From contig NW_004457330.1 in NCBI RefSeq assembly GCF_000313135.1, positions 22,317 through 44,498 on the forward strand: 22,182 bases of DNA, written 5' to 3'. Below the pieces are notes generated by a model. The model made no database searches and had not been told where the DNA came from. It saw nothing but the letters and a program-made list of their open reading frames with translations. The DNA is from Acanthamoeba castellanii str. Neff. Lineage: Eukaryota; Discosea; Longamoebia; Acanthamoebidae. Positions 1 through 8,940 of the stretch are shown in pieces. Both the position numbers and the translations under genes were made by a program. Within the stretch, counting starts at the first letter, position 1; every line of letters starts with the position of its first letter.

Positions 1-37
1 TCGTGTGTCGGTCGTGTGGTGTGTGTTGTATGAACAG

Positions 38-364
38 GCGGCGTTTGAGAAGAACCCGGATCTGGAGAACCTCCTGTTGGACGACTTCTTCAAGGGCGTG
101 ATCGACGACTGCCAGCAGAACTGGCGAGAGGTGGTCTCCTTCTCCGTGCGCTGGGGCATCCCCGTGCCAGGGCTGAGCGCCTCGCTGGCCTACTACGACG
201 CCCTACGCACCGAGCGGCTGCCAGCCAACATGCTGCAGGGCCTGCGCGACTACTTCGGCGCCCACACCTACGAGCGCACCGACCAGCCGCGCGGCAAGAC
301 CTTCCACACCGAGTGGCAGCAGTCCAAGCCCGACAGCCACCACTCCAAGGCCGCCCACCTCTAG
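38..364 (+). CDS. 6-phosphogluconate dehydrogenase, last exon (partial)
   Basis: This is the 3' terminal exon of cytosolic 6-phosphogluconate dehydrogenase, the NADP-dependent enzyme of the oxidative pentose phosphate pathway that converts 6-phosphogluconate to ribulose 5-phosphate, CO2 and NADPH. The 108 visible residues match the helical C-terminal dimerisation region of the family: a DLENLLLDDFF stretch, then SFSVRWGIPVPGLSASLAYYD, then RDYFGAHTYER and the near-universal FHTEW close to the end. Bases 1-37 are the end of a TG-rich intron finishing in AACAG, and the exon enters in phase 0. The stop is TAG at 362-364. The rest of the gene lies left of the window. The next gene ends on the opposite strand only 74 bp away. 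Confidence 0.93.
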   Translation, partial: AAFEKNPDLENLLLDDFFKGVIDDCQQNWREVVSFSVRWGIPVPGLSASLAYYDALRTERLPANMLQGLRDYFGAHTYERTDQPRGKTFHTEWQQSKPDSHHSKAAHL

Positions 365-438
365 ATCTGGAATTCAGAGAATTTTTAATCCTACACGACC
401 GCACACGCACACGCACACGACCGCACGCGCACATGTGA

Positions 439-1467
439 CTAAGTGGTGGCGAGGAGGCCGTCGTCGGTGAGGTAGCAGACGGTGACGGGCTGCGGCGCGG
501 GGCACACGCCGCCGAAGTAGAGGGAGAGAATGTAGCCGTCGGAGTAGCCCCAGCAGTGGCGGTGCTGGATCACCTGCCGCTCGAGCAGCGTCGAGTCCCC
601 GGCGAAGAGCGAGTAGACCGTCGACGTCTCCAGGAAGTCGAGGCGCAGCCCGTACTCCTTACCCACCTGCGCAGGATCAGTTCGAACTGTTCTGTCCACG
701 CAACACGCATAAAACCGCACACGCACACGCACATGCAACACGCGACACGCACCTCGAGCGTGGTGTCGAACTGCTTGAGGAGTGATGCGTTCTTGTAGGG
801 GATGTTGCCGTCGTCGTAGGCGTAGGCGGCCAGCTGGATCTGGTTCCTGAAGGGACAGTTGGGTCTCTCGCCTGCCACCCGGCTGCCGTTGAAGACAATG
901 CAACCAATCTGTGGACATGCACATGATGACCATGATGATGTACATTTCATACCATAAACAACATATACACAAACAGCATAGCACAGAGTTAGATGCATGT
1001 GCGTACATGACGGCGCCACACGAAACGGTCGGAGTCATAGTGGTGGAAGTTGAGGTAGCCGCAGCGGCCGCCTCCCCACAGCTTGTTCCACGACGACTGA
1101 CACCGCGCGCCCTCCACCTCGTCCGGGCCGAACAGGTACGTGCTCGTGTCGTTCTGGGGTGGTCGGGCACAGCTCTCTTCAGTTCCGACCAAAGCACGAA
1201 GAAGAAAGAATGAAGGCGATGGAGGGAAGTATGCACGGCCAGCTGAACGCGGGCGGTCATTACGGCGGAGTGAAAGCCGTAGAAGGGGACGAGCTGGGGC
1301 TCGTAGTCGCCTTTGGCGACGGTTAGACACGACCATCCTTGCGTCCGGATGACAACTTTAGCTAATTGGTTCAAAACTCAGGTGAGAGAAACATGTGGGG
1401 CGCAGCTGGTACCAGAAGAGCGGACAAAGTTCAGGAAAAGGGCCACCAAGAGTAACTTGCACAACAT
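439..1467 (-). CDS. Small secreted protein of unknown family, five exons
   Basis: Reconstructed exons, in transcription order: 1467-1413, 1355-1264, 1153-1007, 908-753 and 666-439. The introns are 57, 110, 98 and 86 bp with GT-AG ends, and the phases agree throughout, giving 225 residues. The short first exon, not obvious as an ORF, encodes MLCKLLLVALFLNF, a typical signal peptide, so the product is probably secreted or enters the endomembrane system. The mature part is rich in aromatic residues and contains several cysteines plus NDTS, NGS and NAS sequons. It ends with a GYILSLYFGGVCPAPQ segment, which suggests a beta-rich fold, but I do not recognise the family. The upstream neighbour (DUF72 gene) is divergent and the downstream one convergent. 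The first splice (phase 1) is the least certain. Confidence 0.72.
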
Positions 1468-1604
1468 GCTGACCTTGTTCGGTGATGAAATATTCAAATT
1501 GCTATTTGGGTGCGTTTAATTTTGGCGATCTAATTCTAAATTAAAAGCAAGGCCAAAATTTTAGAAGAAATGCAGCTTTTGCGCAATTTCTCTCCTAGCC
1601 GTTG
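1468..1604. promoter_or_regulatory. Divergent promoter between secreted-protein and DUF72 genes
   Basis: The start codons of two divergent genes lie 137 bp apart (212 bp if the plus gene starts at the second candidate ATG at 1680). The spacer is AT-richer than its surroundings and contains two copies of TTTTGG/CCAAAA-like sequence around 1519-1560. No convincing TATA box is visible, so the promoter call rests on position only. Confidence 0.4.
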
Positions 1605-3991
1605 ATGATGCAACAGATTGATCATCTTCGGCCACCTCTGGCCAGACCTTGCGTAGAGCAAGTACATCCACCGTACACGATGGAAGCACATGTGGCAGAT
1701 GAGAAGCGGTTGCAGGTGCTGCTGGGTACCTGCTCGTGGACCGACCCGACCCTCGTAGCCTGCGGCCGATTTTACCCCAATTCACGTGCAAAGGGGCTCA
1801 TGATGCGTTCCTCCGCCACTCCACCTCCCTCCTTCACTGCCTCGTCATCTACATCATCTCCATCTCGGGCCGTACGTCCATCCTCGTCATCCTCATCTGC
1901 ATCTCCCTCTTCATCTTCTACTACGTCACCAGCCGCGTCGCCATCGGCCGGAGAGAAGCGACTGTGGTTCTACTCGCGGCGCCTGGCCAGCGTGGAGGTG
2001 GACGCATCCAACTACGCCATCCCCGCGCCGCACCTCTGCGAGGCCTGGGCTGCCGCCGTACCGCCAGGCTTCACCTTCAACGTCAAGGCCTTCTGCCTCT
2101 TCACCGCCAAGCAAGTGGTGCGTTTGTGTGTGCGTGTGCGTGTGTGCGGTCGGGCGTGTGCGTGTGTGGTGGTGTGTGTGTGCGTGTGCGTTTTGCTGAC
2201 CGGTTGGCGTGTAGGCCACGGCTGCGTCGCTGCCGGGGAGCGTGCGGGCCAAGCTGCCGCCCAACCTGCAACAGAAGACGCCGCTGCTGTGGGACGACCT
2301 CTCGCCGGCCCTCCGCATGGAGCTGTGGGACGCGCTCAACACCAGCATGAGCGTGTTCCACCGAGCCGGCAAGCTCGGCGCCGTCCACTTCCAATTCCCC
2401 CTCGGCTTCATGGACACTCCGCAGAACAGGTGCGGGGAGTGTGTGCCGTGTCGTGTGTCGTGTGCGTGAGTTGTGTGCCGTGTCTGACGCGATGCCACGT
2501 CACAGGGAGTACGTGCTATCGTGCCGACGCATGCTCCGGAGCGACTTGACGATGGCAGTCGAGTTCCGCTGTGCGTCGTGGCTCGCCCAGGGCTCGGGCG
2601 ACGAGTCCGCCCGCATCCCTGCGGCCAACTGCACGCCGGGCGCATTGCTGCCGAGCTACGTCAAGGAGGACGTCATGGCGTGGCTGCGGCGCAACAACAT
2701 GGCCTTCGTCATCGTCGACGAGTTCCTTGAGGAGTGGCCCAACGACGACCACGTGGTCGACCACCCGCGCAGCGGGACCCCGCCGACCAGCGCCAAGCCG
2801 CCCGGCCCTCGCGGAGGCCCAGCGCCCACCTTCATGTCTTCTCATTCTCTCCTCTCTTCCACCACATCGCCCGCACCCTCATCGTCTTCGTCTTCTTCAT
2901 CATCTTCATCGTCATCGTCCACAACGACGCCAGCGGCAGCGAGTCCCGTGGCCGCGCTTGGGTTCCAACTGTACTCGCGACTGCGGAGGCACCAACACAC
3001 AAGCGACGATCAGCACCGCGACAGCGACACCGGCAACGACGACCGACCACCACGGCGCGAAGTCTATGAGAGCGGTCCAGTGCAGCGTGCGACTGCTGCA
3101 GCCGCCACGACCTCGCCGCCGCGGCCACAGGGCGTCCAGGCGGCCAAGAACGAGTGGAGGCGGCAGCAGGGCGCCGTGGAGCGCAAGGTGCGGATGGTGC
3201 CCATCGTGGAGCGGGTCACGCACCCGTCGGTGTGCTACGTGCGCATCCACCGGCGGCGCGGCAACGACAAGCTCCTGACACTGGCCGAGCTCGACGCCTG
3301 GGCCACGCGGCTCCGGCGGCTGGGGCGTCTGCTCGGCGGGCAGGGCCGCATCTACGTGATGATGAACACCAACTTCGAGGACCAGGGCATCCAGAACGCC
3401 GTCAACCTCGCACAGCGACTGCCCGACCTCGGTACGACCCCGGCCGCAGTGAGTGTTGCGTGTCGTGTGCGGCGTGTGTGGCGTGTGGGGCGTGTTGCAC
3501 TGACATTGATACCATTTGCTGCAGTGCCGGACTGGAAGGCGATGCAGGAGGAGGACGCCCAGCAGGCCAAGCGACACTTCATGTCGATGCTCTTCGCCGG
3601 AGCAGCCAAGACTGCGACGTCGAAGAAGGCCGAAGACGACGAAGAAGAAGCGAATGAAGAGGGCCACCGGAAGAAAGACGAGGAGGCGGAGGTGCAGATC
3701 GTCGGACACGGGCGCCGGGCCAAGGAGCAGCGCACGATCGATGACCTCTTCCAACAGAGCAAGAAGAGGAAGCGAGGAGACGACAAAGACGAGGAAGAGG
3801 ACGACGTGGAGCAACCCGCCCACACCGCCGCGACCGGCACGAACAGGAGCGCGTCCCCTTCCAAGCCCGCGCCGGCACCGACGGCGGTGACCTCGCCGGC
3901 GGCCAAGAAGAAGAAGGTCAAGACCGCGCCGAAGACGAAGGGCGTGGGCCAAGCGTCGCTACAGCGCTTCTTGTCCGCCGGCAAAGCGTAG
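1605..3991 (+). CDS. DUF72/YecE-like TIM-barrel protein with basic tail and two PIP-box-like motifs
   Basis: Exons 1605-2117, 2215-2429, 2506-3431 and 3525-3991 give 706 residues. If the ATG at 1680 is used, 25 residues are lost. Family hallmarks in order are LGTCSWTDPTL, EVDASNYAIP, FNVKAFCLFT, VHFQFP, AVEFRCASW, CYVRIHRRR and IYVMMNTNFEDQGIQNA, all typical of DUF72 (COG1801), a TIM-barrel family of unknown biochemical activity. Two serine-rich insertions (about residues 65-115 and 340-380) interrupt the barrel. After the domain comes a charged, Lys/Glu-rich tail with KKRKR and KKKK clusters (probable nuclear localisation). It carries two motifs of the PCNA-interacting type: QRTIDDLF at 620-627 and QASLQRFL at 694-701, at the extreme C-terminus. 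The third intron is 93 nt with no in-frame stop, so its retention would keep the frame. Family call strong; nuclear, PCNA-linked role inferred. Confidence 0.88.
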
Positions 3992-4412
3992 AAAGACGAC
4001 AAGAAAGCGAACAAGCAACATTCGTTGTAGAAAAAGAAGAGGAAGCAGCCTCGTGTTCCTGGTTCGGAGAGTGAGAGAGCTTGTGTGGTGATCTCTTTTG
4101 TGAGGTGGTGTGTTTCGGTACTCGCCCGAACTTTCTGGGTTGGGCAATCACGGGCCGGTGATTGGTGAATTTTATGACTGTTCACCAGGTCAAGGGGAAC
4201 CAGTAGAAAAATGGACGGAAATCATCGGATTCCACACCCGTTGGGTTGGGCAAACTTCTGCCAACGTGCCACCCAATAGCCCGTCACCCGGCCTGGCATC
4301 CCTATAAAAGAGTGTGGCCCACCCAGTTTCTTTTTCATACCATCCACTACACACTCTACTCACATCCATTCCACAAACACTCACTCTCCAAACGTAAGAA
4401 AAAATCATCATC
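3992..4412 (+). promoter_or_regulatory. Promoter region of the hydrophilin-like gene, with TATA box
   Basis: A textbook TATA box, TATAAAA, lies at 4303-4309, 104 bp upstream of the ATG at 4413, and pyrimidine/CA-rich leader sequence follows. Upstream, the 11-mer GGGTTGGGCAA occurs twice in the same orientation, at 4137-4147 and 4243-4253, 106 bp apart. It is a candidate activator site, unproven. The first part of the interval is the 3' flank of the DUF72 gene. A clear TATA box is unusual in this window and fits a strongly expressed or inducible gene. Confidence 0.7.
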
Positions 4413-5404
4413 ATGTCTCTCAACAGAACCGACAAGACTCTGCTCGGCACCGGCGCTGGTGTGGTCCACAAGGAAGAGGAGCGGCTGATGACCGACAAGC
4501 TGGGCAAGACGACGCTGGTCGAACGGGACGAGGGCGTGGTGCACGAGGCGCCGATCGTCAAGAAGGACGTGGTAACCGAACACCCGGAGATCATCCACAA
4601 GGAGCACCACGTCCAGCCCATCATCCACGAGAAGGAGGTCCACGTGAAGCCCATCCACCGCGTTGAGGTCTCCACCGAGCGACCCGTCATCCACAGGGTA
4701 CGCCGCTCACCGCACACGCACACGCTCAGGCACACAAATTTCCATATTTGTCCAGGTATTTGTGGAATGCTGACGTGTTTGTGTGTTGATATGCAACCCT
4801 TTTTAGGAGAAAGTGGTGGAGGGGCCAGTGGCGGCGGAGAAGGTGGTCAAGTGCCACAAGAACGTCACGGCCGCCACGGTGGGCTCCGGAGCGACCATCG
4901 TCGAGGACCGGCCCATCGTGCAGAAGCACCTGGTGACCGAACACCCGGAGATCATCCACAAGGAGCACCACGTCCAGCCCACCATCCACGAGAAGGAGCG
5001 CCACATCGAACCCATCCACAAGACTGAGGTCACCACCGAACACCCCGTCCTCCACAAGGTGCCGCACACACCCGCACACGCACATAGACATCGCACACGC
5101 CACCGCACACACGTAAAAGGCTAAACTGCAGCTGCTTGCATTGTGTGATGTGTCAACACAGACGACGGTCGTGGAGGAGCCGGCCGTGGTGGAGAGAGCG
5201 CATGTGCATGCCGACAGGCACGAGCGGGTGCATCTGCATCACAAGGAGGAGCCGCACGCGACGGTGGGCCAGAAGTTGAAGGGCACCATGAAGCAGATGG
5301 TGGGCGCCATCACGGGCGACGAGACCAAGAAGGAGGAGGGCAGGCTCCTCAAGCAGGGCATCGAGCCCACCACGGCCAACGAGCCCAACCTGGAGACCTT
5401 CTAA
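4413..5404 (+). CDS. Hydrophilin-like stress protein with duplicated His-rich module and CsbD-like tail
   Basis: Exons 4413-4697, 4807-5058 and 5162-5404 (introns 109 and 103 bp, both phase 0) encode 259 residues. The protein is extremely hydrophilic and rich in His, Glu, Lys and Val, with no membrane segment or signal peptide. Exons 1 and 2 each end with a near-identical module of the form TEHPEIIHKEHHVQP followed by a HEKE segment. The C-terminal exon contains GQKLKGTMKQMVGAITGD, resembling the CsbD family of bacterial stress proteins and fungal hydrophilin-like proteins. By analogy it may protect proteins or membranes during desiccation, heat or encystment, but no activity can be read from the sequence. 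The TATA box and compact leader suggest inducible high expression. Nearly all bases at the exon ends support the splice choices. Confidence 0.8.
4572..4637 (+). repeat. Internal coding repeat, copy 1
   Basis: A 66-bp segment in exon 1 of the hydrophilin-like gene is almost identical to 4933-4998 in exon 2; only a few substitutions separate them. It encodes the TEHPEIIHKEHHVQP module. The similarity at DNA level points to recent exon duplication or gene conversion. Confidence 0.9.
4933..4998 (+). repeat. Internal coding repeat, copy 2
   Basis: This is the second copy of the 66-bp module, in exon 2, paired with 4572-4637. The reading frame is the same in both copies. Confidence 0.9.
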
Positions 5405-5465
5405 GCAATGGAGAGGGCAATTAAAAATGACAATCATACAACATTATAAATAATAACGTGATCTA

Positions 5466-5471
5466 TTTATT
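5466..5471 (-). terminator. Polyadenylation signal AATAAA overlapping the stop codon
   Basis: On the minus strand the pseudokinase gene ends ...CCA TAA TAA ATA, so an AATAAA hexamer overlaps the TAA stop codon (5470-5472). The opposing gene stops at 5404, leaving 65 bp between convergent stop codons. Confidence 0.5.
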
Positions 5472-7372
5472 ATGGAGACGAGGGCGAAACGCCGGCGCTC
5501 GGTGTTGTTGATGTTGATGGTGATGACGGAGAGAGCGGCGGGAGCGGCGTGGACAGGGTCGTGGGCGCCGGCGGACTCATCCGCTCCAGCGGCGGATCCG
5601 TCTCGTCCTTCTTGTCTCTGTTGTCGACGTCATTGATGTTGGTGTCGGTCATCGTGGTCGTCGTTTCCTCTTCGTCCTGCCCAGCCGGACCATCGTGTTG
5701 CTGGTTCTGCTGCTGGTGCTGCTGGTGGTCGGCGCTGTCAACAGCTGCGACTGGTGGCTGGTGGCGGTGCGTGGGGAGGTGGTGGTGGCGCAGCCCCGGC
5801 GGTGGCGAGTAGAGGAGGAGCGGCGCGAGTTGGTGGGCCGGCGCCGAGGCGGAGAGGGGAAGGAGCGGCGACAGAGGAGGCGACAATGGGTTCTGTTGCG
5901 TGGCTGGGCCGCCGCCCCCACGCGGGGTCGACGAGGTCGAGGCTGCCAGCGATCGCGGCGACGACGCGCCGCTTCTCCTCCCTCTCCGCTCGCCGCGTAT
6001 CGACCTGCGCGCAACATCGATTCAGCACAACCGCACACAGCCGCACACAACCGCACACAACCGCACACAACCGCACACAACCGCACACGCACGAGAGACA
6101 CGCACCGGCGGAGGGATCGGCCGAGCTCGTGTTCGCCTTCGAGGGCGAGGAAATCGTCCTGAGGTGGTGGCAAAACGGTGAATAAATGGAACACGAGATA
6201 TTTTTGTAGGCGCGGCCAGCAGGCGGCATACCTTGCCGATGATGGAGGTGCGGTGCGCGGCCTTGAGCATGTCCAGCCCCTTGGAATCGATCCGCGTCTG
6301 TCATTCAATTCACGTCAGCAAAAACACGACACACGACACACACGACACACTGCCCACGCCACACAGGCAACACATGCAACAGTACTGAACCTTTTTCGAG
6401 GAGTGATGACGAAGCTGGACGTGGAAGAAGAAGGGCTGGTGAAGGACCTCGGTCACTGTTCGTAGCGCCTCCTCCTGACCGACCGCAAGGCCCAGTATTC
6501 GCTTCAGGATCTGTGCGTGTGCGGTAGTGCGTGTGTGGTGTGCGTGTGCGTGTGCGTGTGAGCCCGTGGGGCACCAACAGCAACGAGGTCGAAATTGAAT
6601 GGGAGCGCAACGTACGTCGAGGACCTGCGGCTGCGAGGCGAGTGTGTCCTCGTTGACTTGGTCGTGTGCTGTCAGCTCTCGCCCCGCCGCCATCTGCGGA
6701 GAGCAGAACAGGTTCATTCAGCCACACATAATCAGGCATTCCAGGGATTCCCATTTGATGCATTGCCGAAACTAAAACTCAAAACTCAAACTCAAACTAA
6801 AACTAAAACTAAAACTAAGACGAAAACTCAAACTCTAGGAGTCTTACCTCAAAGAGAAGGTGTGCGAAGGCGATCACATCGGGCTGCCGATCGGGCAGAA
6901 GAAGGAAGAACGGCTGTAGGCGCGGCATCACATTCAGCAAACTGTTTTCATAGTCTGCCTCCCCACAAACCCAAACCGGTGAGACATTCATGCGAGTCGT
7001 GCCGTGTGCGTGTGTGGTGGTGTGTGCGTGTGCGTGCGTGTGCGGTGGTGCGTGTGCGTCAGTGCCAGGTAAGCACCGGTGAGGCGGCACGTTTTGTTGT
7101 CGAGGATGACGTTGCCCGAGTGGAGATGGCCATACATGAACCCCTTCGACTGGAAGAACGCCAGGCCCTGGGTGTGCGTCAATCAATAATGGTGAGCTCG
7201 CGCGTGTGTGCGGCGGTGCCACACAACAGGGAAGGCGCCACCTCGAGAATTTGTCGACCAAAAAGCGCTATCGTCTTCGGGTGGAGCGGGTGGCCCACAC
7301 ACGAATACTTCCGGCTGTATCTGCTCCTTGGCGACGCCTGTGCGATGTAATCCACATGCATGTGCGTGTGGC

Positions 7373-7407
<35 letters not shown>

Positions 7408-8783
7408 CGCGCGCGCGTGCGTGCGTGTGCGGTGTACGTGTGTGCGTGTGCGTGTGAGTGCACAACTGTCCAACCGCGAGAGAGAGAGAGAGAGAGAAGA
7501 ATGGTGCGTACGCGATAGATGAGGTCCTTGAGGCTGCCCTTGGGCTGGAAGGCGCGAAAGATCACGGCCATCTCTTTCTCCGCTAAAAAATCGGCATCGA
7601 GCGTGGGACAAACGTAGGGATGCTGCGCATGTCCGCTCGTCAGCGCACGCGACGCACGACACGACACGACACGACACGACACGACACACACGTACTCGCA
7701 GGGACTGGAGGAGGTTGCAAAAGGTGGCTTTGCCGCTGTCGCTGCCGAATGAGAGCACGCAATTGATGCCTCGGTGTACCTGCGCGCGCAGCAAAGTGAG
7801 ACCATTCAAAGATATGTATGAATTTATATCTCCGAGAGAGTACGGCAACGAAAGCGCACCATGGTCATGAGATGCAGCCCGCGCTGTGGATGTCGAACGA
7901 GGAACGAAAACTTGCGCTTCCTGTGACCTGTACAACACGACACGACACGACACGACACAGAGGAATGCATGCGCATCAGAGGAATGCATGGTATGCGTGT
8001 GCGCGTGCGACGGGTACCTATGCCCGGGAGCGAAGTGTCCATGGCGGCCATCGAGGACCGCAGATAGTACCGCGCGTTCATCAGCGCCTCCTCTGTGTCA
8101 TGTCGTGTACCGCTATAAATATAATATAATATAATATAATATAATATAATATAATAAACTATGATATTATATAAAAAATAATGCGAGCTGCAGCTTCACC
8201 TTCTCTGATGCGGTGTTGCTGGGTCTCGGGAGGGGTGGCCACGTTGTCCTCCAGGTACTCTCGCAGCGAGGCCTCGGCCGACATCACATCGCCCTTGCCC
8301 TTGCGCCCGCGCGGCATCGCGGCCTGCGCGCATCGGCGAGCGTGCCACCAGAGTGTCAGAGTGGTTGTATTTTATGTCCACGGCACGAGTGTGCGCTCGG
8401 ACATAAAAAGGGACTGGGGGGAGGAGCTCCTCGAACCTCTTCGTCGTAGAGGGGCAGGTAGGGCGAGCCGCCGCCCGGGCGGCGTCGGTGGTTGTGGCGG
8501 GCGCATAGGTAGGCTGTGAGCGCGGCGAACAAGGCCAGCAGGACTATCACTCCGCCGCCCACGCCGGACCAGATGAACTGCAAATCGAAATCAATTAATA
8601 AGAAATCTATTTATTTAATTTGGGATACATTTGCCTTCAGTTGCGCTCAACACAATAATAAATAAATAAATAAAAAGATGTGAAACGATGAAAGGGAAAA
8701 TCTGATTACGGAAAGGATCAACGAACATCGAGATGAAAGGAGGGGAGGGTAAGTACAATCCATTTGTCTTCGCCAAGATCCAT
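5470..8783 (-). CDS. SLOB/PXK-family pseudokinase with N-terminal transmembrane helix
   Basis: Fourteen well-phased exons (8577-8437, 8323-8200, 8092-8018, 7927-7860, 7779-7696, 7622-7512, 7337-7242, 7167-7077, 6954-6848, 6693-6616, 6510-6391, 6297-6232, 6158-6106, 6004-5470) plus a tentative nine-codon first exon 8783-8757 give about 591 residues. Residues 10-33 form a transmembrane helix followed by ARHNHRRR (positive-inside, so the kinase domain would be cytosolic). The kinase-like domain has GRQILE, then GFMYGHLHSGNV (residues 251-262) in place of the HRD catalytic loop, and CRLTDYEN (269-276) in place of DFG. These are the signature substitutions of PXK and amoebal SLOB proteins, so catalysis is doubtful. 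The C-terminal exon is a Pro/Ser/Gln-rich disordered tail. Human PXK starts with a PX domain; here a membrane helix replaces it. The gene lies just downstream of the LZTR1-like gene, on the same strand. Confidence 0.85.
7371..7430. repeat. 60-bp strictly alternating purine-pyrimidine tract (GT)n(GC)n
   Basis: Sixty bases alternate purine and pyrimidine without a break: a GT run, then a GC run, then mixed GTGC. It lies inside the pseudokinase intron 7338-7511. Such tracts are classical left-handed Z-DNA formers under negative supercoiling. Confidence 0.9.
7656..7685. repeat. (ACGAC)6 microsatellite in an intron
   Basis: Six copies of the pentamer lie just inside the donor side of the pseudokinase intron 7623-7695. 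A related shorter array lies at 7936-7955. Confidence 0.85.
7936..7955. repeat. (CACGA)4 microsatellite in an intron
   Basis: Four copies of the same pentamer family as 7656-7685 sit next to the 3' splice site (acceptor ends at 7928) of the intron 7928-8017. Confidence 0.8.
8121..8155. repeat. (ATAAT)7 microsatellite
   Basis: Seven perfect ATAAT units lie in the pseudokinase intron 8093-8199, a strongly AT-rich patch in GC-rich surroundings. Confidence 0.9.
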
Positions 8784-8940
8784 GCTCACTCTCGACGGGG
8801 AGAGGTAGATGGATCCAAGGTTGCGATCTTTTGGTGTTTGATGAACCAAAAGAAAGCTTGCCGTTAATACAGCTCTTTCTCGCCATTGGCTCCGATCTTT
8901 TTAATGCCTAGCGACGCGAAATTTTGCAACGTTGCGTTCT

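Noticed and set aside
439..900. Ependymin-like or polysaccharide-lyase-like identity for the secreted protein
   Set aside because: Only size, secretion and a few Cys/aromatic residues match; no diagnostic motif is visible.
2912..3952. Very long minus-strand ORF opposite the DUF72 gene
   Set aside because: It is the antisense shadow of GC-rich coding sequence; composition is Arg/Leu/Val/His-rich, with no domain, and the plus strand matches a known family.
8647..8886. Minus-strand ORF of 79 codons upstream of the pseudokinase as its first exon
   Set aside because: It has no splice donor in a phase compatible with the acceptor at 8578. The short ATG exon 8783-8757 fits phase 0.
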